From assembly GCF_001561915.1 (NCBI RefSeq), contig NZ_LSKU01000001.1, forward strand, positions 31,253-67,309: 36,057 nucleotides of DNA, written 5' to 3'. Under the pieces are notes generated by a model, which worked only from the letters and a program-made list of their open reading frames with translations, was not told where the DNA came from and searched no databases. This DNA comes from Tepidibacillus decaturensis. GTDB taxonomy: Bacteria > Bacillota > Bacilli > Tepidibacillales > Tepidibacillaceae. A program made the translations under genes and the position numbers. This document shows, in pieces, positions 12,879 to 22,658 of the stretch; positions within the stretch are counted from its first letter, which is position 1; every line of letters begins with the position of its first letter.

Positions 12879-13685
12879 ATGACGATGTTCCAAGACTTAA
12901 TCATTGTTAGTTCATTGACCATTATTATCCATATGATTGATACCTTCTCCTATTCGGTGCGCTTGGCAGGAGTTCGAACGAGAAGGTTAGCTTTGGCTTT
13001 GTCCTTGTTCAATATTCTAGTACTTATTTCTAGAACATCAAATATGGTTCAAGGACCATTGGCTGGAGGTTTCGTGGATTATGGCGCACAAACTGGAGAT
13101 TTGGGTTGGGTTGAGACAAGATTTCGGTTGATTATTCTTTCTGCAACAATCGGAAGCTTTTTAGGGGCGCTATTAATTCCAACGTTTATTCGTATCTTTT
13201 CAAAGGCGATTGTGAAGCTTGAATTGTATGGATCGATTCCTCATCTTTTGAGAAGAACCTTAACGATTGGGAAAATCAGAAGGCTAGGTAAGGAGTTTTC
13301 TCCTCCTCGTGTCAATATTCATCGGTTTCGAATTGCTGGTGTTCCAAAAAGGTTGATTATCCTGCAAATCGCAATAACAGCCATCTATACTGTAGGGGTC
13401 TTGGCTGCCATGTTTGCCTCCTTGCTTGTGCCTGAGCATGCAACTAGAGCCGTCATGTCTTCGGGGATTATTAACGGAATCGCCACCATTCTTTTTACCG
13501 TTTTCGTTGACCCTCAAGTTGCACTTTTAACAGATGAAGTGATCCATGACAAAAAAAGTTACTTAAATATCTCTAACATGGTAGGGGTACTCATTATGGG
13601 GAAAATTGTCGGAACATTGATTGGACAATTGATCTTTATACCTAGTGCCAAAATCATTGCTTATTTCACCATTTTTATCTCATAA
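12879..13685 (+). CDS. amj: Amj-family lipid II flippase
   Basis: Polytopic membrane protein of 268 aa matching the Amj (YdaH) family. Diagnostic segments are HMIDTFSYSVRLAGVRTRRLALALSLFN near the N-terminus, SRTSNMVQGPLAGGFVD, and TILFTVFVDPQVALLTDEV near the C-terminus. In Bacillus subtilis Amj flips lipid-linked peptidoglycan precursors and can replace MurJ, being induced by envelope stress through SigM. Here it has its own sigma-A-like promoter. The next gene also makes or consumes undecaprenyl-linked intermediates, so the pair forms an envelope-polymer neighbourhood. SD AAGGACGGA precedes ATG. Confidence 0.88.
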   Translation: MTMFQDLIIVSSLTIIIHMIDTFSYSVRLAGVRTRRLALALSLFNILVLISRTSNMVQGPLAGGFVDYGAQTGDLGWVETRFRLIILSATIGSFLGALLIPTFIRIFSKAIVKLELYGSIPHLLRRTLTIGKIRRLGKEFSPPRVNIHRFRIAGVPKRLIILQIAITAIYTVGVLAAMFASLLVPEHATRAVMSSGIINGIATILFTVFVDPQVALLTDEVIHDKKSYLNISNMVGVLIMGKIVGTLIGQLIFIPSAKIIAYFTIFIS

Positions 13686-13764
13686 GGAATCTTTTTGATT
13701 AGGTATCATAAGAGAGCGCTTGGAAGTAAAGACTAGAAGGTAAAAAGATAATGGGGGCTTTGCG

Positions 13765-14724
13765 ATGAAAAGTTATCTCCTTCCATTCATTTTTGCCTTT
13801 TTTTCTGTTCTGATCTTAGTTCCTATTTTACGTATCATTGCTTTTAGATATCATTTTGTGGATATTCCGAATCAAAGGAAAATTCATCGAGAGCCTATTC
13901 CTCTTCTTGGAGGGATCGCCATTTTTATAGGGTATATCTTATCCTCTTGGATCTGGATTAAACCCTTAAATTTACGCCTAGCTATTTTTATTGCTGGCCT
14001 GCTTATCGTGGGAATAGGCCTTCTTGATGATTATTACAAAACAAGGAATAAGGATTTATCTGCTTTTCCTAAGTTTTTGATTCATTTTTTGATCGGATTA
14101 CTGTTATTTGCTTTGGATATACGGATTGAGGGCATCACTTCACCTTTACAGGATCAATTTATTCCTTTTCCTCCTGGGTTATCTTTATTTGTCACTTTAC
14201 TGTGGGTAATCGGTTTAATGAACATGATGAATTTTCTCGATGGGGCAGATGGGTTAGCAAGCGGCATTACCTTAATCTCGTCGATGACGTTATTTCTTAT
14301 TGCTTTTGTAAAAGGACAGGAGGTAACTCCACTTTTATCTGCTATTTTAATGGGATCTAGCTTAGGTTTTCTAAGGCATAATTTTTACCCTGCAAAAATT
14401 TTTATGGGAGATGCCGGCTCTGCCTTTCTGGGCATGGTATTAGCTATTATTTCCATCGAAGGAGCTTTAAAAAGTGCTACACTAATATCCATTGTGATGG
14501 TTATTTTAGCACTAGGGGTTCCTATTTTCGATACGATCCTTGTATTATTTAAACGAATAAGACAAAGCAAGCCTTTGTATATCGCCGATCAAAACCATGC
14601 TCATCATCGCTTAATTCGAATGGGTTATACCCAAAAACAAGCTGTCACCTTGATCTATGTTATCGGCATTCTTTTTTCAATGATTGCAATCCTTGTTTTG
14701 TACTTGTATTATCAGAAAGTATAA
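13765..14724 (+). CDS. Undecaprenyl-phosphate sugar-1-P transferase (TagO/WecA type)
   Basis: Membrane enzyme of 319 aa of glycosyltransferase family 4 (MraY/WecA/TagO). It transfers a sugar-1-phosphate, in TagO-type enzymes GlcNAc-1-P, to undecaprenyl phosphate, beginning teichoic acid or other cell-wall glycan synthesis. Conserved catalytic motifs are HREPIPLLGG (residues about 32-41), GLLDDYYKTR, NFLDGADGLASG, FMGDAGSAFLG and the cytoplasmic HAHHRL motif. About ten hydrophobic helices are seen. The family also includes MraY, but the DGADGLA and HAHHRL forms point to the TagO/WecA branch. SD ATGGGGGC precedes ATG. Confidence 0.88.
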   Translation: MKSYLLPFIFAFFSVLILVPILRIIAFRYHFVDIPNQRKIHREPIPLLGGIAIFIGYILSSWIWIKPLNLRLAIFIAGLLIVGIGLLDDYYKTRNKDLSAFPKFLIHFLIGLLLFALDIRIEGITSPLQDQFIPFPPGLSLFVTLLWVIGLMNMMNFLDGADGLASGITLISSMTLFLIAFVKGQEVTPLLSAILMGSSLGFLRHNFYPAKIFMGDAGSAFLGMVLAIISIEGALKSATLISIVMVILALGVPIFDTILVLFKRIRQSKPLYIADQNHAHHRLIRMGYTQKQAVTLIYVIGILFSMIAILVLYLYYQKV

Positions 14725-14803
14725 AAGATTATAGATAGATCGTATAAGTGCAGCATAGGCTTCTGCTTACGCTAAAGGCTTGGCACAAGTCAAGTTTTCT
14801 TTA

Positions 14804-14832
14804 TTGGTTCTTTAGTTAAAAAGTATTATAAT
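14804..14832 (+). promoter_or_regulatory. Sigma-A promoter of ktrB
   Basis: TTGGTT (14804-14809), a 17-bp spacer and TATAAT (14827-14832) lie 38 nt before ATG 14870. This leaves a very short leader with no room for a c-di-AMP (ydaO/kimA-type) riboswitch, which controls ktrAB in some Bacilli. Confidence 0.65.
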
Positions 14833-14869
14833 GAGAAGGATATTTACTGTACGTTTTGGAGGTCACAGA

Positions 14870-16201
14870 ATGAATCAACGGTTGCAACTTAATCCACCAC
14901 AAATCCTTGTATTAGGTTTTTTAAGCACGATCCTAATCGGAAGTCTACTATTGTATCTGCCGTTTACCCATGAACCAGGCATTGAACTTAATTACATTGA
15001 AGCTTTATTTACCGCCACATCGGCAGTAACTGTGACTGGACTGAATGTCATTGATCCAGGGACAACCTTTAATCTGTTTGGTGAACTCATTATTATGCTT
15101 TTAATTCAAGTAGGCGGATTAGGTTTTATGTCTTTTGCGATTACGATCTTTGTCTTGTTAGGGAAAAAAATTGGTTTAAAACAAAGACTATTGATGCAAG
15201 AGGGTAGTAATCAGATTCACATGGCAGGTATTGTAAATCTTGCTCTACATCTTCTTCGCATTACATTGCTTTTAGAACTCATAGGTTCTATTTTTCTAAC
15301 TTATAGTTGGCATGAACGACTAGGATGGGCAAAAGCAGCCTACTATGGTGCTTTTCATGCTGTATCTGCTTTTAATAATGCAGGATTTAGTCTGTTTGCT
15401 ATAGGTTTAGTTGAGGATGTCAACCATCCCATTGTCAATCTAGTAGTCGCTACTCTGATTATTTTAGGAGGATTAGGTTTTGTTGTACTTTTAGAAGTAT
15501 GGAATAAAAAATTCCATTTTCGAAAGCTCTCTTTACATAGTAAGGTTACGTTAACGGTCAGTTTATTTTTAATCTTATTAGGTACTTTGCTGATATTCCT
15601 ATTAGAATTTGGGAATCCTAATTCCTTAGCTCAACTGCCTTTTGGGACAAAAGTGATGGCTTCTTTTTTCCAATCTGTAGTAACAAGAACAGCCGGCTTT
15701 AACACCTTAGATATTGGCTCTTTACGGCAAGCTACTTTATTTATTATGACCTTATTTATGTTTATTGGTGCTGCACCTGGTTCTACAGGTGGTGGAATTA
15801 AAATTACCACAATAACGATTCTTTTAAGTACGGCAAAATCTCTACTACTCGGGAAACAAGATGTGATCCTTTTTGAAAGAAGGTTACCGATCGATCATAT
15901 TTTTCGTGCTTTGACGATTATTATTTTGGCCCTTGGTATCGTGATTGTGATGACATTAATCTTAGATATCACAGAACATGGAGTACCTTTTCTAACGATC
16001 CTATTTGAAGTGGTATCTGCATTTGGTACAGTTGGCTTAAGTATGGGACTTACCCCTAATTTAACAACAATTGGCCGTTTTATCATTATGTTAACGATGT
16101 TTATAGGGAAATTAGGGCCATTAACGATTGGATATGCGTTAGCAAAAAGAAGTGGAAAAGAATATTTCAAATATCCTGAGGAAAAGATGATGATTGGATA
16201 A
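14870..16201 (+). CDS. ktrB: Potassium uptake channel subunit KtrB/TrkH family
   Basis: Membrane translocation subunit of 443 aa of a Ktr/Trk K+ uptake system. The four pore loops with their filter glycines are visible as TSAVTVTGLNV, SAFNNAGFSLF, TRTAGFNTLD and SAFGTVGLSMG, and the PGSTGGGIKITT element follows the third. No KtrA/TrkA NAD-binding partner is present within the window, so the gating subunit must be encoded elsewhere, as with unlinked ktrC/ktrD pairs. ATG 14870 is chosen for its TTGGAGGTC SD; an ATG at 14831 would lie inside the promoter. Confidence 0.92.
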   Translation: MNQRLQLNPPQILVLGFLSTILIGSLLLYLPFTHEPGIELNYIEALFTATSAVTVTGLNVIDPGTTFNLFGELIIMLLIQVGGLGFMSFAITIFVLLGKKIGLKQRLLMQEGSNQIHMAGIVNLALHLLRITLLLELIGSIFLTYSWHERLGWAKAAYYGAFHAVSAFNNAGFSLFAIGLVEDVNHPIVNLVVATLIILGGLGFVVLLEVWNKKFHFRKLSLHSKVTLTVSLFLILLGTLLIFLLEFGNPNSLAQLPFGTKVMASFFQSVVTRTAGFNTLDIGSLRQATLFIMTLFMFIGAAPGSTGGGIKITTITILLSTAKSLLLGKQDVILFERRLPIDHIFRALTIIILALGIVIVMTLILDITEHGVPFLTILFEVVSAFGTVGLSMGLTPNLTTIGRFIIMLTMFIGKLGPLTIGYALAKRSGKEYFKYPEEKMMIG

Positions 16202-16261
16202 AATGATGATATAATTCTTTTAATCGTGTAAATATTTAAAGCCTAAGGGGGGGTGTTCATA

Positions 16262-16552
16262 TTGAGTATTTCAACACAAGAAGTTCAACATGTAGCCAAT
16301 CTTGCCAGATTATCATTAACCGAAAAAGAAGTAGATATATATACAGAACATTTAAACTCTATTTTGGAATTTGCCCAAAAGTTAAATGAACTAGATACAG
16401 AACATGTGAAACCTACAAGTCATGCATTAGATCTTAGCAATGTGTTAAGAGAAGATGAAAAAAGAGATTCAATTCCTAGAGAGGTCGCTTTAAAGAATGC
16501 TCCAGACCACAGAAATGGACAATTTAAGGTACCTGCTGTGATGGAAGGATAA
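16262..16552 (+). CDS. gatC: Asp/Glu-tRNA amidotransferase subunit GatC
   Basis: Small subunit (96 aa) that wraps around GatA and stabilises the GatCAB complex, which converts misacylated Asp-tRNAAsn/Glu-tRNAGln to the amidated forms. Family features are [34 protein letters not shown] and the C-terminal [11 protein letters not shown]. The start is TTG 16262 with a long AAGGGGGGG SD about 8 nt upstream; an in-frame GTG at 16253 overlaps the SD. First gene of the gatCAB operon, 17 nt before gatA. Confidence 0.93.
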   Translation: MSISTQEVQHVANLARLSLTEKEVDIYTEHLNSILEFAQKLNELDTEHVKPTSHALDLSNVLREDEKRDSIPREVALKNAPDHRNGQFKVPAVMEG

Positions 16553-16569
16553 GAAAAGGAGGGGGCAGT

Positions 16570-18036
16570 TTGTCTTTATTTGATTTATCGATGACAGAAA
16601 TACATACTCGTTTAAAAAATAGAGATTTGACTTCTACAGATTTAGTAGAGGAGTCTTTTAAAAGAATTAAAGAGGTAGAAAAAGAGGTACAAGCCTTTTT
16701 ACTAATTGATGAAGAAAGTGCTAGAAATAAGGCAAAGCAAATCGATGAAGAGATTAAACAATCAGAAGAGCTTGGAATCCTAGCTGGATTACCCGCTGGG
16801 GTCAAAGACAATATTGTCACTGAAGGGGTTACAACCACTTGTGCAAGTAAAATTTTGGCCAATTACCAGCCAATCTATAGCGCAACCGTATATAAGAAAA
16901 TATTAGCAGAGCAATCGATCATGGTGGGCAAAACCAATATGGATGAATTTGCAATGGGCTCTTCTACAGAACATTCGGCGTTTCATCCCACATATAATCC
17001 TTGGCAGTTAGACCATGTTCCTGGTGGTTCAAGTGGAGGGTCAGCAGCCGCAGTCGCAGCAGGAGAAGTCTATTATGCACTTGGCTCTGATACCGGTGGC
17101 TCAATTCGCCAACCTGCGTCCTTCACCGGAACAGTAGGTTTGAAGCCTACTTATGGTTTGGTTTCCCGATTTGGTCTTGTTGCTTTTGCTTCCTCTTTGG
17201 ATCAGATCGGACCAATCACTAAGAATGTAGAAGATGCAGCCTATGTCTTACAAGCGATTGCAGGTTACGATCCATATGATTCCACATCTGCCAATGTACA
17301 GATTCCCAATTATCTTTCAGCTTTAACAGGGGAGATCAAGGGATTAAAAATTGGTGTACCTAAGGAATATATGGGTGAAGGAATCGAACCAAAAGTAAAG
17401 GAAAAGATCCTAGCTGCTCTGAAAGTATTTGAAGGCTTAGGTGCTACATGGGAAGAGGTTACTTTACCCCATACTGAATATGCTGTGGCCACTTATTATA
17501 TTTTAGCACCATCTGAAGCCTCATCCAATTTAGCACGTTATGATGGTGTTCGTTATGGCGTTCGAGCTGATTCAGCAGAGAATCTAATCGAGATGTATAA
17601 GAAAACCCGCAGTGAAGGCTTTGGCTCTGAGGTAAAACGGCGAATCATGTTAGGGACCTATGCTTTAAGTTCAGGTTATTATGATGCTTACTACCTTAAA
17701 GCCCAAAAAGCAAGAACCTTAATCAAGCAGGATTTTGAAAATGTTTTTGAAAAGTATGACCTGATTCTTGGGCCAACTGTGCCAACAACAGCATTTAAAA
17801 TTGGTGAAAAAATAAGCGATCCGTTAACCATGTATATCAATGATGTATTAACCGTTCCCGTCAATTTGGCTGGATTACCTGCCATTAGTATTCCTGCCGG
17901 TTTGGTAGATGGATTGCCAGTTGGCTTGCAGCTTATTGGCAAGCATTTTGATGAATCGACCATATTAAAAGCGGCTTATGCTTTTGAACAATATACAGAA
18001 CACCATAAATTAAAGGCACCAGTGAGAAGGGGGTAG
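16570..18036 (+). CDS. gatA: Asp/Glu-tRNA amidotransferase subunit GatA
   Basis: Amidase-signature subunit of 488 aa that releases ammonia from glutamine for the GatB site. The catalytic Lys is in [11 protein letters not shown], the cis-Ser and nucleophile Ser in the glycine/serine-rich [14 protein letters not shown] and [12 protein letters not shown] segments. The C-terminal [15 protein letters not shown] is typical. It starts with TTG 16570, preceded by the strong SD GGAGGGGG. It lies 17 nt after gatC and 4 nt before gatB, so translation is coupled. Confidence 0.96.
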   Translation: MSLFDLSMTEIHTRLKNRDLTSTDLVEESFKRIKEVEKEVQAFLLIDEESARNKAKQIDEEIKQSEELGILAGLPAGVKDNIVTEGVTTTCASKILANYQPIYSATVYKKILAEQSIMVGKTNMDEFAMGSSTEHSAFHPTYNPWQLDHVPGGSSGGSAAAVAAGEVYYALGSDTGGSIRQPASFTGTVGLKPTYGLVSRFGLVAFASSLDQIGPITKNVEDAAYVLQAIAGYDPYDSTSANVQIPNYLSALTGEIKGLKIGVPKEYMGEGIEPKVKEKILAALKVFEGLGATWEEVTLPHTEYAVATYYILAPSEASSNLARYDGVRYGVRADSAENLIEMYKKTRSEGFGSEVKRRIMLGTYALSSGYYDAYYLKAQKARTLIKQDFENVFEKYDLILGPTVPTTAFKIGEKISDPLTMYINDVLTVPVNLAGLPAISIPAGLVDGLPVGLQLIGKHFDESTILKAAYAFEQYTEHHKLKAPVRRG

Positions 18037-18040
18037 GAAA

Positions 18041-19477
18041 ATGGGATATGAAACAGTGATTGGCTTAGAGGTTCATGCTGAGTTATCGACAGAATCTAAA
18101 ATTTTTTGTGGCTGCTCGACTGAATTTGGCGCACCACCGAATACCCATACCTGCCCGATCTGTTTGGGCCATCCAGGAGTGTTGCCTATCTTAAATAAAC
18201 AAGCAGTAGAGTTTGCCATCAAAGCCGCATTGGCATTAAATTGTGAAATATCTAGAGAAACAAAATTTGATCGTAAGAATTACTTTTATCCTGATTTACC
18301 AAAGGCTTATCAGATCTCACAATATGATAAACCGATTGGACGTAATGGTTGGATTGAAATCGAGGTGAATGGAGAAAAGAAGAAGATTCGAATCAATCGT
18401 CTCCATTTAGAAGAAGATGCCGGAAAATTAACTCATGCAGAAAATGGGGAAGGAACCCTAGTCGATTATAATCGTGTAGGGGTACCATTGATCGAGATTG
18501 TATCAGAAGCAGATCTTCGTTCCCCTGAAGAAGCAAGAGCTTATTTGGAAAAATTAAAAAGCATTATTCAATATACAGGCGTCTCTGATGTAAAAATGGA
18601 AGAAGGCTCGTTACGCTGTGATGCCAATATCAGCTTACGGCCTGTTGGACAAGAAGAATTTGGCACCAAGACAGAACTAAAAAATATGAACTCCTTCCGC
18701 GGGGTACAACGAGCCCTTGAATATGAAGAAAAAAGACAAGCTGAAGTGTTAGATGCAGGGGGCAAAATCATTCAAGAAACGCTTCGCTGGAATGAAGAGC
18801 AAGGCGTCACCATTACGATGAGGAGCAAAGAAGAGGCCCATGATTATCGCTATTTCCCTGATCCAGATTTGGTAGATACGATCATTGATGAGGAATGGAT
18901 CGAGAGGATCAAAAGCGAAATACCTGAGCTTCCTGATGCAAGAAAAGAAAGGTATATCAATCAGTATGGGTTACCTGCTTATGATGCAGAAATCCTCACT
19001 TCTTCTAAGGCTTTAGCTAACTTCTTTGAGGAAACCTTGAATTATACGCAGGATGCAAAAGCTGTATCCAACTGGATCATGGGAGAAGTTTTAGGATATC
19101 TAAATGCGCAAAGCTTAGAGATTCAAGCAAGTAAGCTTACTTCTAAAGGCTTAGGTGATATGGTTCAGCTGATCGAAAAGGGTACGATAAGTAATAAAAT
19201 TGCGAAAACCGTTATAAGGGAAATGTTAGAGACAGGTAAAGCCCCAGAAACGATTGTCAAAGAAAAAGGCCTGATTCAAATTAGCGATGAGGGTGAAATT
19301 GCTAAAATCGTTGAACAAGTATTGGCTAATAATACTCAATCAGTAGAAGATTACCGAAATGGGAAAGAAAAAGCATTAGGCTTCTTAGTTGGGCAAGTGA
19401 TGAAGGAAAGCCGAGGAAAAGCTAATCCAGCTCTTGTCAACAAGTTGATCTTGGAAAAATTAAATGAACAGAGTTAA
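18041..19477 (+). CDS. gatB: Asp/Glu-tRNA amidotransferase subunit GatB
   Basis: tRNA-binding kinase/transamidase subunit of 478 aa. It shows the [10 protein letters not shown] start, the zinc-type CGCS...CPICLGHPG motif (residues about 24-50), [42 protein letters not shown] and YRYFPDPDL. The C-terminal YqeY-like domain ends in [16 protein letters not shown]. Last gene of gatCAB, followed at once by a terminator. Confidence 0.96.
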   Translation: MGYETVIGLEVHAELSTESKIFCGCSTEFGAPPNTHTCPICLGHPGVLPILNKQAVEFAIKAALALNCEISRETKFDRKNYFYPDLPKAYQISQYDKPIGRNGWIEIEVNGEKKKIRINRLHLEEDAGKLTHAENGEGTLVDYNRVGVPLIEIVSEADLRSPEEARAYLEKLKSIIQYTGVSDVKMEEGSLRCDANISLRPVGQEEFGTKTELKNMNSFRGVQRALEYEEKRQAEVLDAGGKIIQETLRWNEEQGVTITMRSKEEAHDYRYFPDPDLVDTIIDEEWIERIKSEIPELPDARKERYINQYGLPAYDAEILTSSKALANFFEETLNYTQDAKAVSNWIMGEVLGYLNAQSLEIQASKLTSKGLGDMVQLIEKGTISNKIAKTVIREMLETGKAPETIVKEKGLIQISDEGEIAKIVEQVLANNTQSVEDYRNGKEKALGFLVGQVMKESRGKANPALVNKLILEKLNEQS

Positions 19478-19488
19478 ACTGAAGATAT

Positions 19489-19520
19489 AATGGAGGAACC
19501 ATCAAGGGACCTCCATTTTT
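19489..19520 (+). terminator. Rho-independent terminator after gatCAB
   Basis: AATGGAGG pairs with CCTCCATT around a 13-nt loop and is followed by a T-run. It ends the gatCAB transcript before the chelatase gene. Confidence 0.85.
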
Positions 19521-19538
19521 ATAAGGGGAAAGAGTAAA

Positions 19539-20246
19539 ATGGAGAAAGCTGTATGGGTCATTGCCCACGGATCAAGAAATAAACATTGGGTTGAATTGGT
19601 GGATCACGAAATAAGGAAGGTAAAATCTGACTATCCGATTGTGACTTCCTTTTTAGAAAAAGTAGAAGGTCGTTTAATTAATGATGGGATTAACCAACTT
19701 CAAGAGTTGAGAGCAAAGGAAGTCTTTGTCATCCCAATGTTTGTTTCATCAGGTAGTACACATATCGAAGAAACTAAAAGCATATTATTTAATCATAGTA
19801 ACCGCTTACACTTTCATTTTGGATCATGCATGGATGACCACTTCTATGTGGTTCAGCACATGATTAACCAAGCGATGCAGTTATCTGTAAATCCAGAGGA
19901 AGAAGCGCTCCTATTGATTGCCCATGGTAGTGATGAGTCTATCTTTCATGAAAGATGGGAAAGGATCTTAACTAGTTTAGTAAAACAACTTAAAGAACAA
20001 ACTGACTATGCCCTAGTTCATTATGCTACCTTTCTTCCTCATACCATTGAAAAACAACTTAACCAGCTAAATGGCTTAACAACCATTGTGGTTCCGATGT
20101 TTCTAAGTAAAGGATTGTTTACAGATCAGAAGATTCCTAAGGCGATTGAAGGATATCCTGTAAAATATAAGGGTGAAGCCTATCTACCTAGTAGTTGGAT
20201 AGCAAAATGGATAGAAAGTTTAATCGAGACTTTCCAAAGTGTGTAA
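19539..20246 (+). CDS. Sirohydrochlorin chelatase (CbiX/SirB family)
   Basis: Protein of 235 aa with two tandem CbiX-type halves, as in Gram-positive SirB. Each half begins with the metal-binding His motif AHGS (VIAHGSRNK at residue 8, LLIAHGSDES near residue 127). Members insert Fe2+ or Co2+ into sirohydrochlorin for siroheme or cobalamin synthesis. The typical partner genes (uroporphyrin methylase, siroheme dehydrogenase) are absent nearby, so the metal cannot be inferred from context, and the second half is diverged. SD AAGGGGAAAG precedes ATG. Confidence 0.8.
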   Translation: MEKAVWVIAHGSRNKHWVELVDHEIRKVKSDYPIVTSFLEKVEGRLINDGINQLQELRAKEVFVIPMFVSSGSTHIEETKSILFNHSNRLHFHFGSCMDDHFYVVQHMINQAMQLSVNPEEEALLLIAHGSDESIFHERWERILTSLVKQLKEQTDYALVHYATFLPHTIEKQLNQLNGLTTIVVPMFLSKGLFTDQKIPKAIEGYPVKYKGEAYLPSSWIAKWIESLIETFQSV

Positions 20247-20308
20247 AAACGTGTATAGTAAAATAATGGAAGTAATAGATACTATATTCAAAGGATTAGG
20301 TGATTCTG

Positions 20309-21196
20309 TTGAAACGAGCTCGTTTCATTTATAACCCTACTTCTGGAAGGGAAGAAGTCAAGAAGCGATTACCAGAAATATTAGATATCTTAGAAAGCTA
20401 TGGATTAGAAACCTCGTGTCATCGGACTAAAGGATATGGCGATGCGACAAGAGCGGCAAAAGAAGCGGCAGAAAGAGGATTCGATGTGGTGATTGCTGCA
20501 GGTGGCGATGGCACTTTATATGAAGTGATCAATGGGCTAAGTATGTTGGAAAAGCGTCCGCAAATGGGAATTATTCCTGCAGGCACAACCAATGATTTTG
20601 CTAGGGCGTTGGGAATTCCTAAGGACTATAGAAAAGCAGCAAAAATTATCGGTCAGCAAAATAGCATGGCTATTGATATTGGGCGATATAATGACAATTA
20701 CTTTATTAATATTGCTGGTGGCGGAACGTTAACCGAATTAACCTATGAGGTACCGAGTAAATTAAAAACAGTTTTGGGACAACTCGCTTATTATGTTCAT
20801 GGAATAGAAAAGCTTCCTTTTTTAAAGCCAATTCATGTCACGCTAGAGACAGATGAAAGGGTTATTAGAGAAGAAGTGATGTTATTTTTAATTGCAAACA
20901 GTAACTCGGTAGGAGGATTTGAAAAATTGGCACCAACCGCAGATCTAAGCGATGGCTTATTTGACGTCATTGCCATAAAGAAAACAAATCTTCCTGATTT
21001 CGTTCGTTTGGCTTCCCTTGCTTTAAAGGGAGAACATTTACATGATGAAAATATTATTCATTTTAAAACCAGTCATTTAAAAGTGTATTCTTATGGACCA
21101 GACCCAGTTTTGATAAATTTGGACGGGGAACTAGGGGGTAAACTTCCTGGAGAATTTGAGATACTATCAAAGCATATTGAAGTGTTTATTCCCTAG
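20309..21196 (+). CDS. dagK: Diacylglycerol kinase DgkB/DagK
   Basis: Soluble lipid kinase of about 295 aa that phosphorylates diacylglycerol released during lipoteichoic acid synthesis back to phosphatidic acid. The DAGK catalytic fold is evident: ARFIYNPTSGRE, the nucleotide-binding AAGGDGTLYEVINGL, GIIPAGTTNDFARALGIP, DIGRYNDNYFINIAGGG and the LSDGLFDVI and NLDGELGG elements. TTG 20309 gives the conserved MKRARFIYNP start with AGGTG 8 nt upstream; GTG 20300 falls in that SD. Confidence 0.94.
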   Translation: MKRARFIYNPTSGREEVKKRLPEILDILESYGLETSCHRTKGYGDATRAAKEAAERGFDVVIAAGGDGTLYEVINGLSMLEKRPQMGIIPAGTTNDFARALGIPKDYRKAAKIIGQQNSMAIDIGRYNDNYFINIAGGGTLTELTYEVPSKLKTVLGQLAYYVHGIEKLPFLKPIHVTLETDERVIREEVMLFLIANSNSVGGFEKLAPTADLSDGLFDVIAIKKTNLPDFVRLASLALKGEHLHDENIIHFKTSHLKVYSYGPDPVLINLDGELGGKLPGEFEILSKHIEVFIP

Positions 21197-21226
21197 AGGA
21201 TTTATAACGAAGAAGGGGTTACATCT

Positions 21227-22627
21227 ATGGCAACCATGCAATTACCAGTGAAAATAAACCAAACGATTGAAATGGAGTTTACAGGATTAGGTCATAATGG
21301 CGAAGGAGTAGGTAAATACCAAGGATATACTCTGTTTGTCTCTGGCGCTCTTCCAGGAGAAATTGCAAAAGTAAAAATAACCAAGACCAATAAAAACTAT
21401 GGATTTGCCCGTTTACTTCAAGTGATTAAGCCTAGTCCAGATCGTGTGAAACCAACCTGTTCCATTTACGAACAATGTGGGGGCTGCCAATTACAGCACC
21501 TTTCTTATAAAGGACAATTGGATCAAAAAAGAAAGATCGTTCAAGATAACCTCGAAAGAATCGGAAAAATAGAGGACGTGACCATTCATCCTACATTAGG
21601 TATGGAGAATCCATGGAATTATCGCAATAAATCACAGGTGCCTTTTGCTGAACGGGAAGGTGGCCTTGTTGCAGGATTTTTCGCTAAGGGTACCCATGAA
21701 GTGATCGATATGAAGAAGTGCGTAATTCAACAGGAAGCCAATGATCGAATGGTACAAGATGTACGCAGGATTGCAGAAGAATTAGGCATTTCTGCCTACA
21801 ATGAAGTGACACATACAGGGATTTTGCGCCATGTGGTGTCAAGGGTTGGAGCAAATACAGGTGAACTGATGCTGATCCTAGTAACGAGCAGAAAGGACTT
21901 CCCCAAAAAGGAGCAATTAGTAGAAAAAATTTTGGAGGAAATTCCAGAGTTAACTAGCCTTGTTCAAAATATAAATGAAGAACGAACCAATGTGATTTTA
22001 GGACTAAAATCAATTACATTATGGGGAAGAAATGTGATTTACGACACCATAGGTGATATCAAATTTGCAATCTCCCCTCGTTCCTTTTATCAGGTAAACC
22101 CAGAGCAAACCAAAGTATTATACGATAAAGCGCTTGAATATGCAGAATTAACCGGTGAAGAAATAGTCATAGACGCATATTGTGGCATTGGAACAATTTC
22201 CTTATTCGTAGCACAACGAGCCAAACATGTTTATGGAGTAGAAATCATTCCTGAAGCCATTAAGGATGCGAAAAGAAATGCTGAAATAAATGAAATTGAG
22301 AATGTCACCTTTGAAGTAGGAGCAGCAGAAAAAGTCATTCCTAAGTGGGTGGAACAGGGGATCAAAGCTGATGTTGTTGTGGTAGATCCACCCCGAAAAG
22401 GCTGTGATGAAGCATTATTGCAAACGATTATCGAGCTTAAACCTAAACGGATGGTCTATGTATCTTGTAATCCTAGCACCTTGGCAAGGGATTTAAGAGT
22501 GTTAGAAGATGGAGGATTTAAGACGGTTGAGGTCCAGCCGGTTGATATGTTCCCGCAGACGAGCCATGTTGAAACCGTTTGTTTATTAACCAGTAATAGC
22601 AAGGGTTCAAGGGGTTTGGACAAATAA
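21227..22627 (+). CDS. rlmD: 23S rRNA (uracil-5-)-methyltransferase RlmD (RumA)
   Basis: Class I SAM methylase of 466 aa that methylates U1939-type positions of 23S rRNA. It has an N-terminal TRAM domain (residues about 10-68), an Fe-S cluster segment ([13 protein letters not shown] plus a distal Cys), the SAM motif [13 protein letters not shown], catalytic [14 protein letters not shown] and the conserved end SHVETVCLL. After HVETVCLL the protein ends in [12 protein letters not shown], a low-similarity tail. That is where integration at this gene's 3' end would replace the native codons. Confidence 0.95.
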   Translation: MATMQLPVKINQTIEMEFTGLGHNGEGVGKYQGYTLFVSGALPGEIAKVKITKTNKNYGFARLLQVIKPSPDRVKPTCSIYEQCGGCQLQHLSYKGQLDQKRKIVQDNLERIGKIEDVTIHPTLGMENPWNYRNKSQVPFAEREGGLVAGFFAKGTHEVIDMKKCVIQQEANDRMVQDVRRIAEELGISAYNEVTHTGILRHVVSRVGANTGELMLILVTSRKDFPKKEQLVEKILEEIPELTSLVQNINEERTNVILGLKSITLWGRNVIYDTIGDIKFAISPRSFYQVNPEQTKVLYDKALEYAELTGEEIVIDAYCGIGTISLFVAQRAKHVYGVEIIPEAIKDAKRNAEINEIENVTFEVGAAEKVIPKWVEQGIKADVVVVDPPRKGCDEALLQTIIELKPKRMVYVSCNPSTLARDLRVLEDGGFKTVEVQPVDMFPQTSHVETVCLLTSNSKGSRGLDK

Positions 22628-22649
22628 AAAAGGGCGGTTTTTCCACCCT
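22626..22649 (-). terminator. Terminator of the integrase gene
   Basis: On the minus strand GGGTGG, an AAAAA loop and CCGCCC form a stem with one G-U pair, followed by TTTTTT. On the plus strand the same stem would have a C-A mismatch and lacks a T-run, so it serves the integrase. Confidence 0.7.
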
Positions 22650-22658
22650 ATTGCCACC

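Noticed and set aside
14725-14869. c-di-AMP (ydaO-type) riboswitch before ktrB
   Set aside because: The sigma-A promoter is only 38 nt before the start codon, leaving no leader; no matching motif is seen.
16253-16261. GTG 16253 as gatC start
   Set aside because: It overlaps the run of G residues that serves as SD for TTG 16262, which also gives the family-typical N-terminus.
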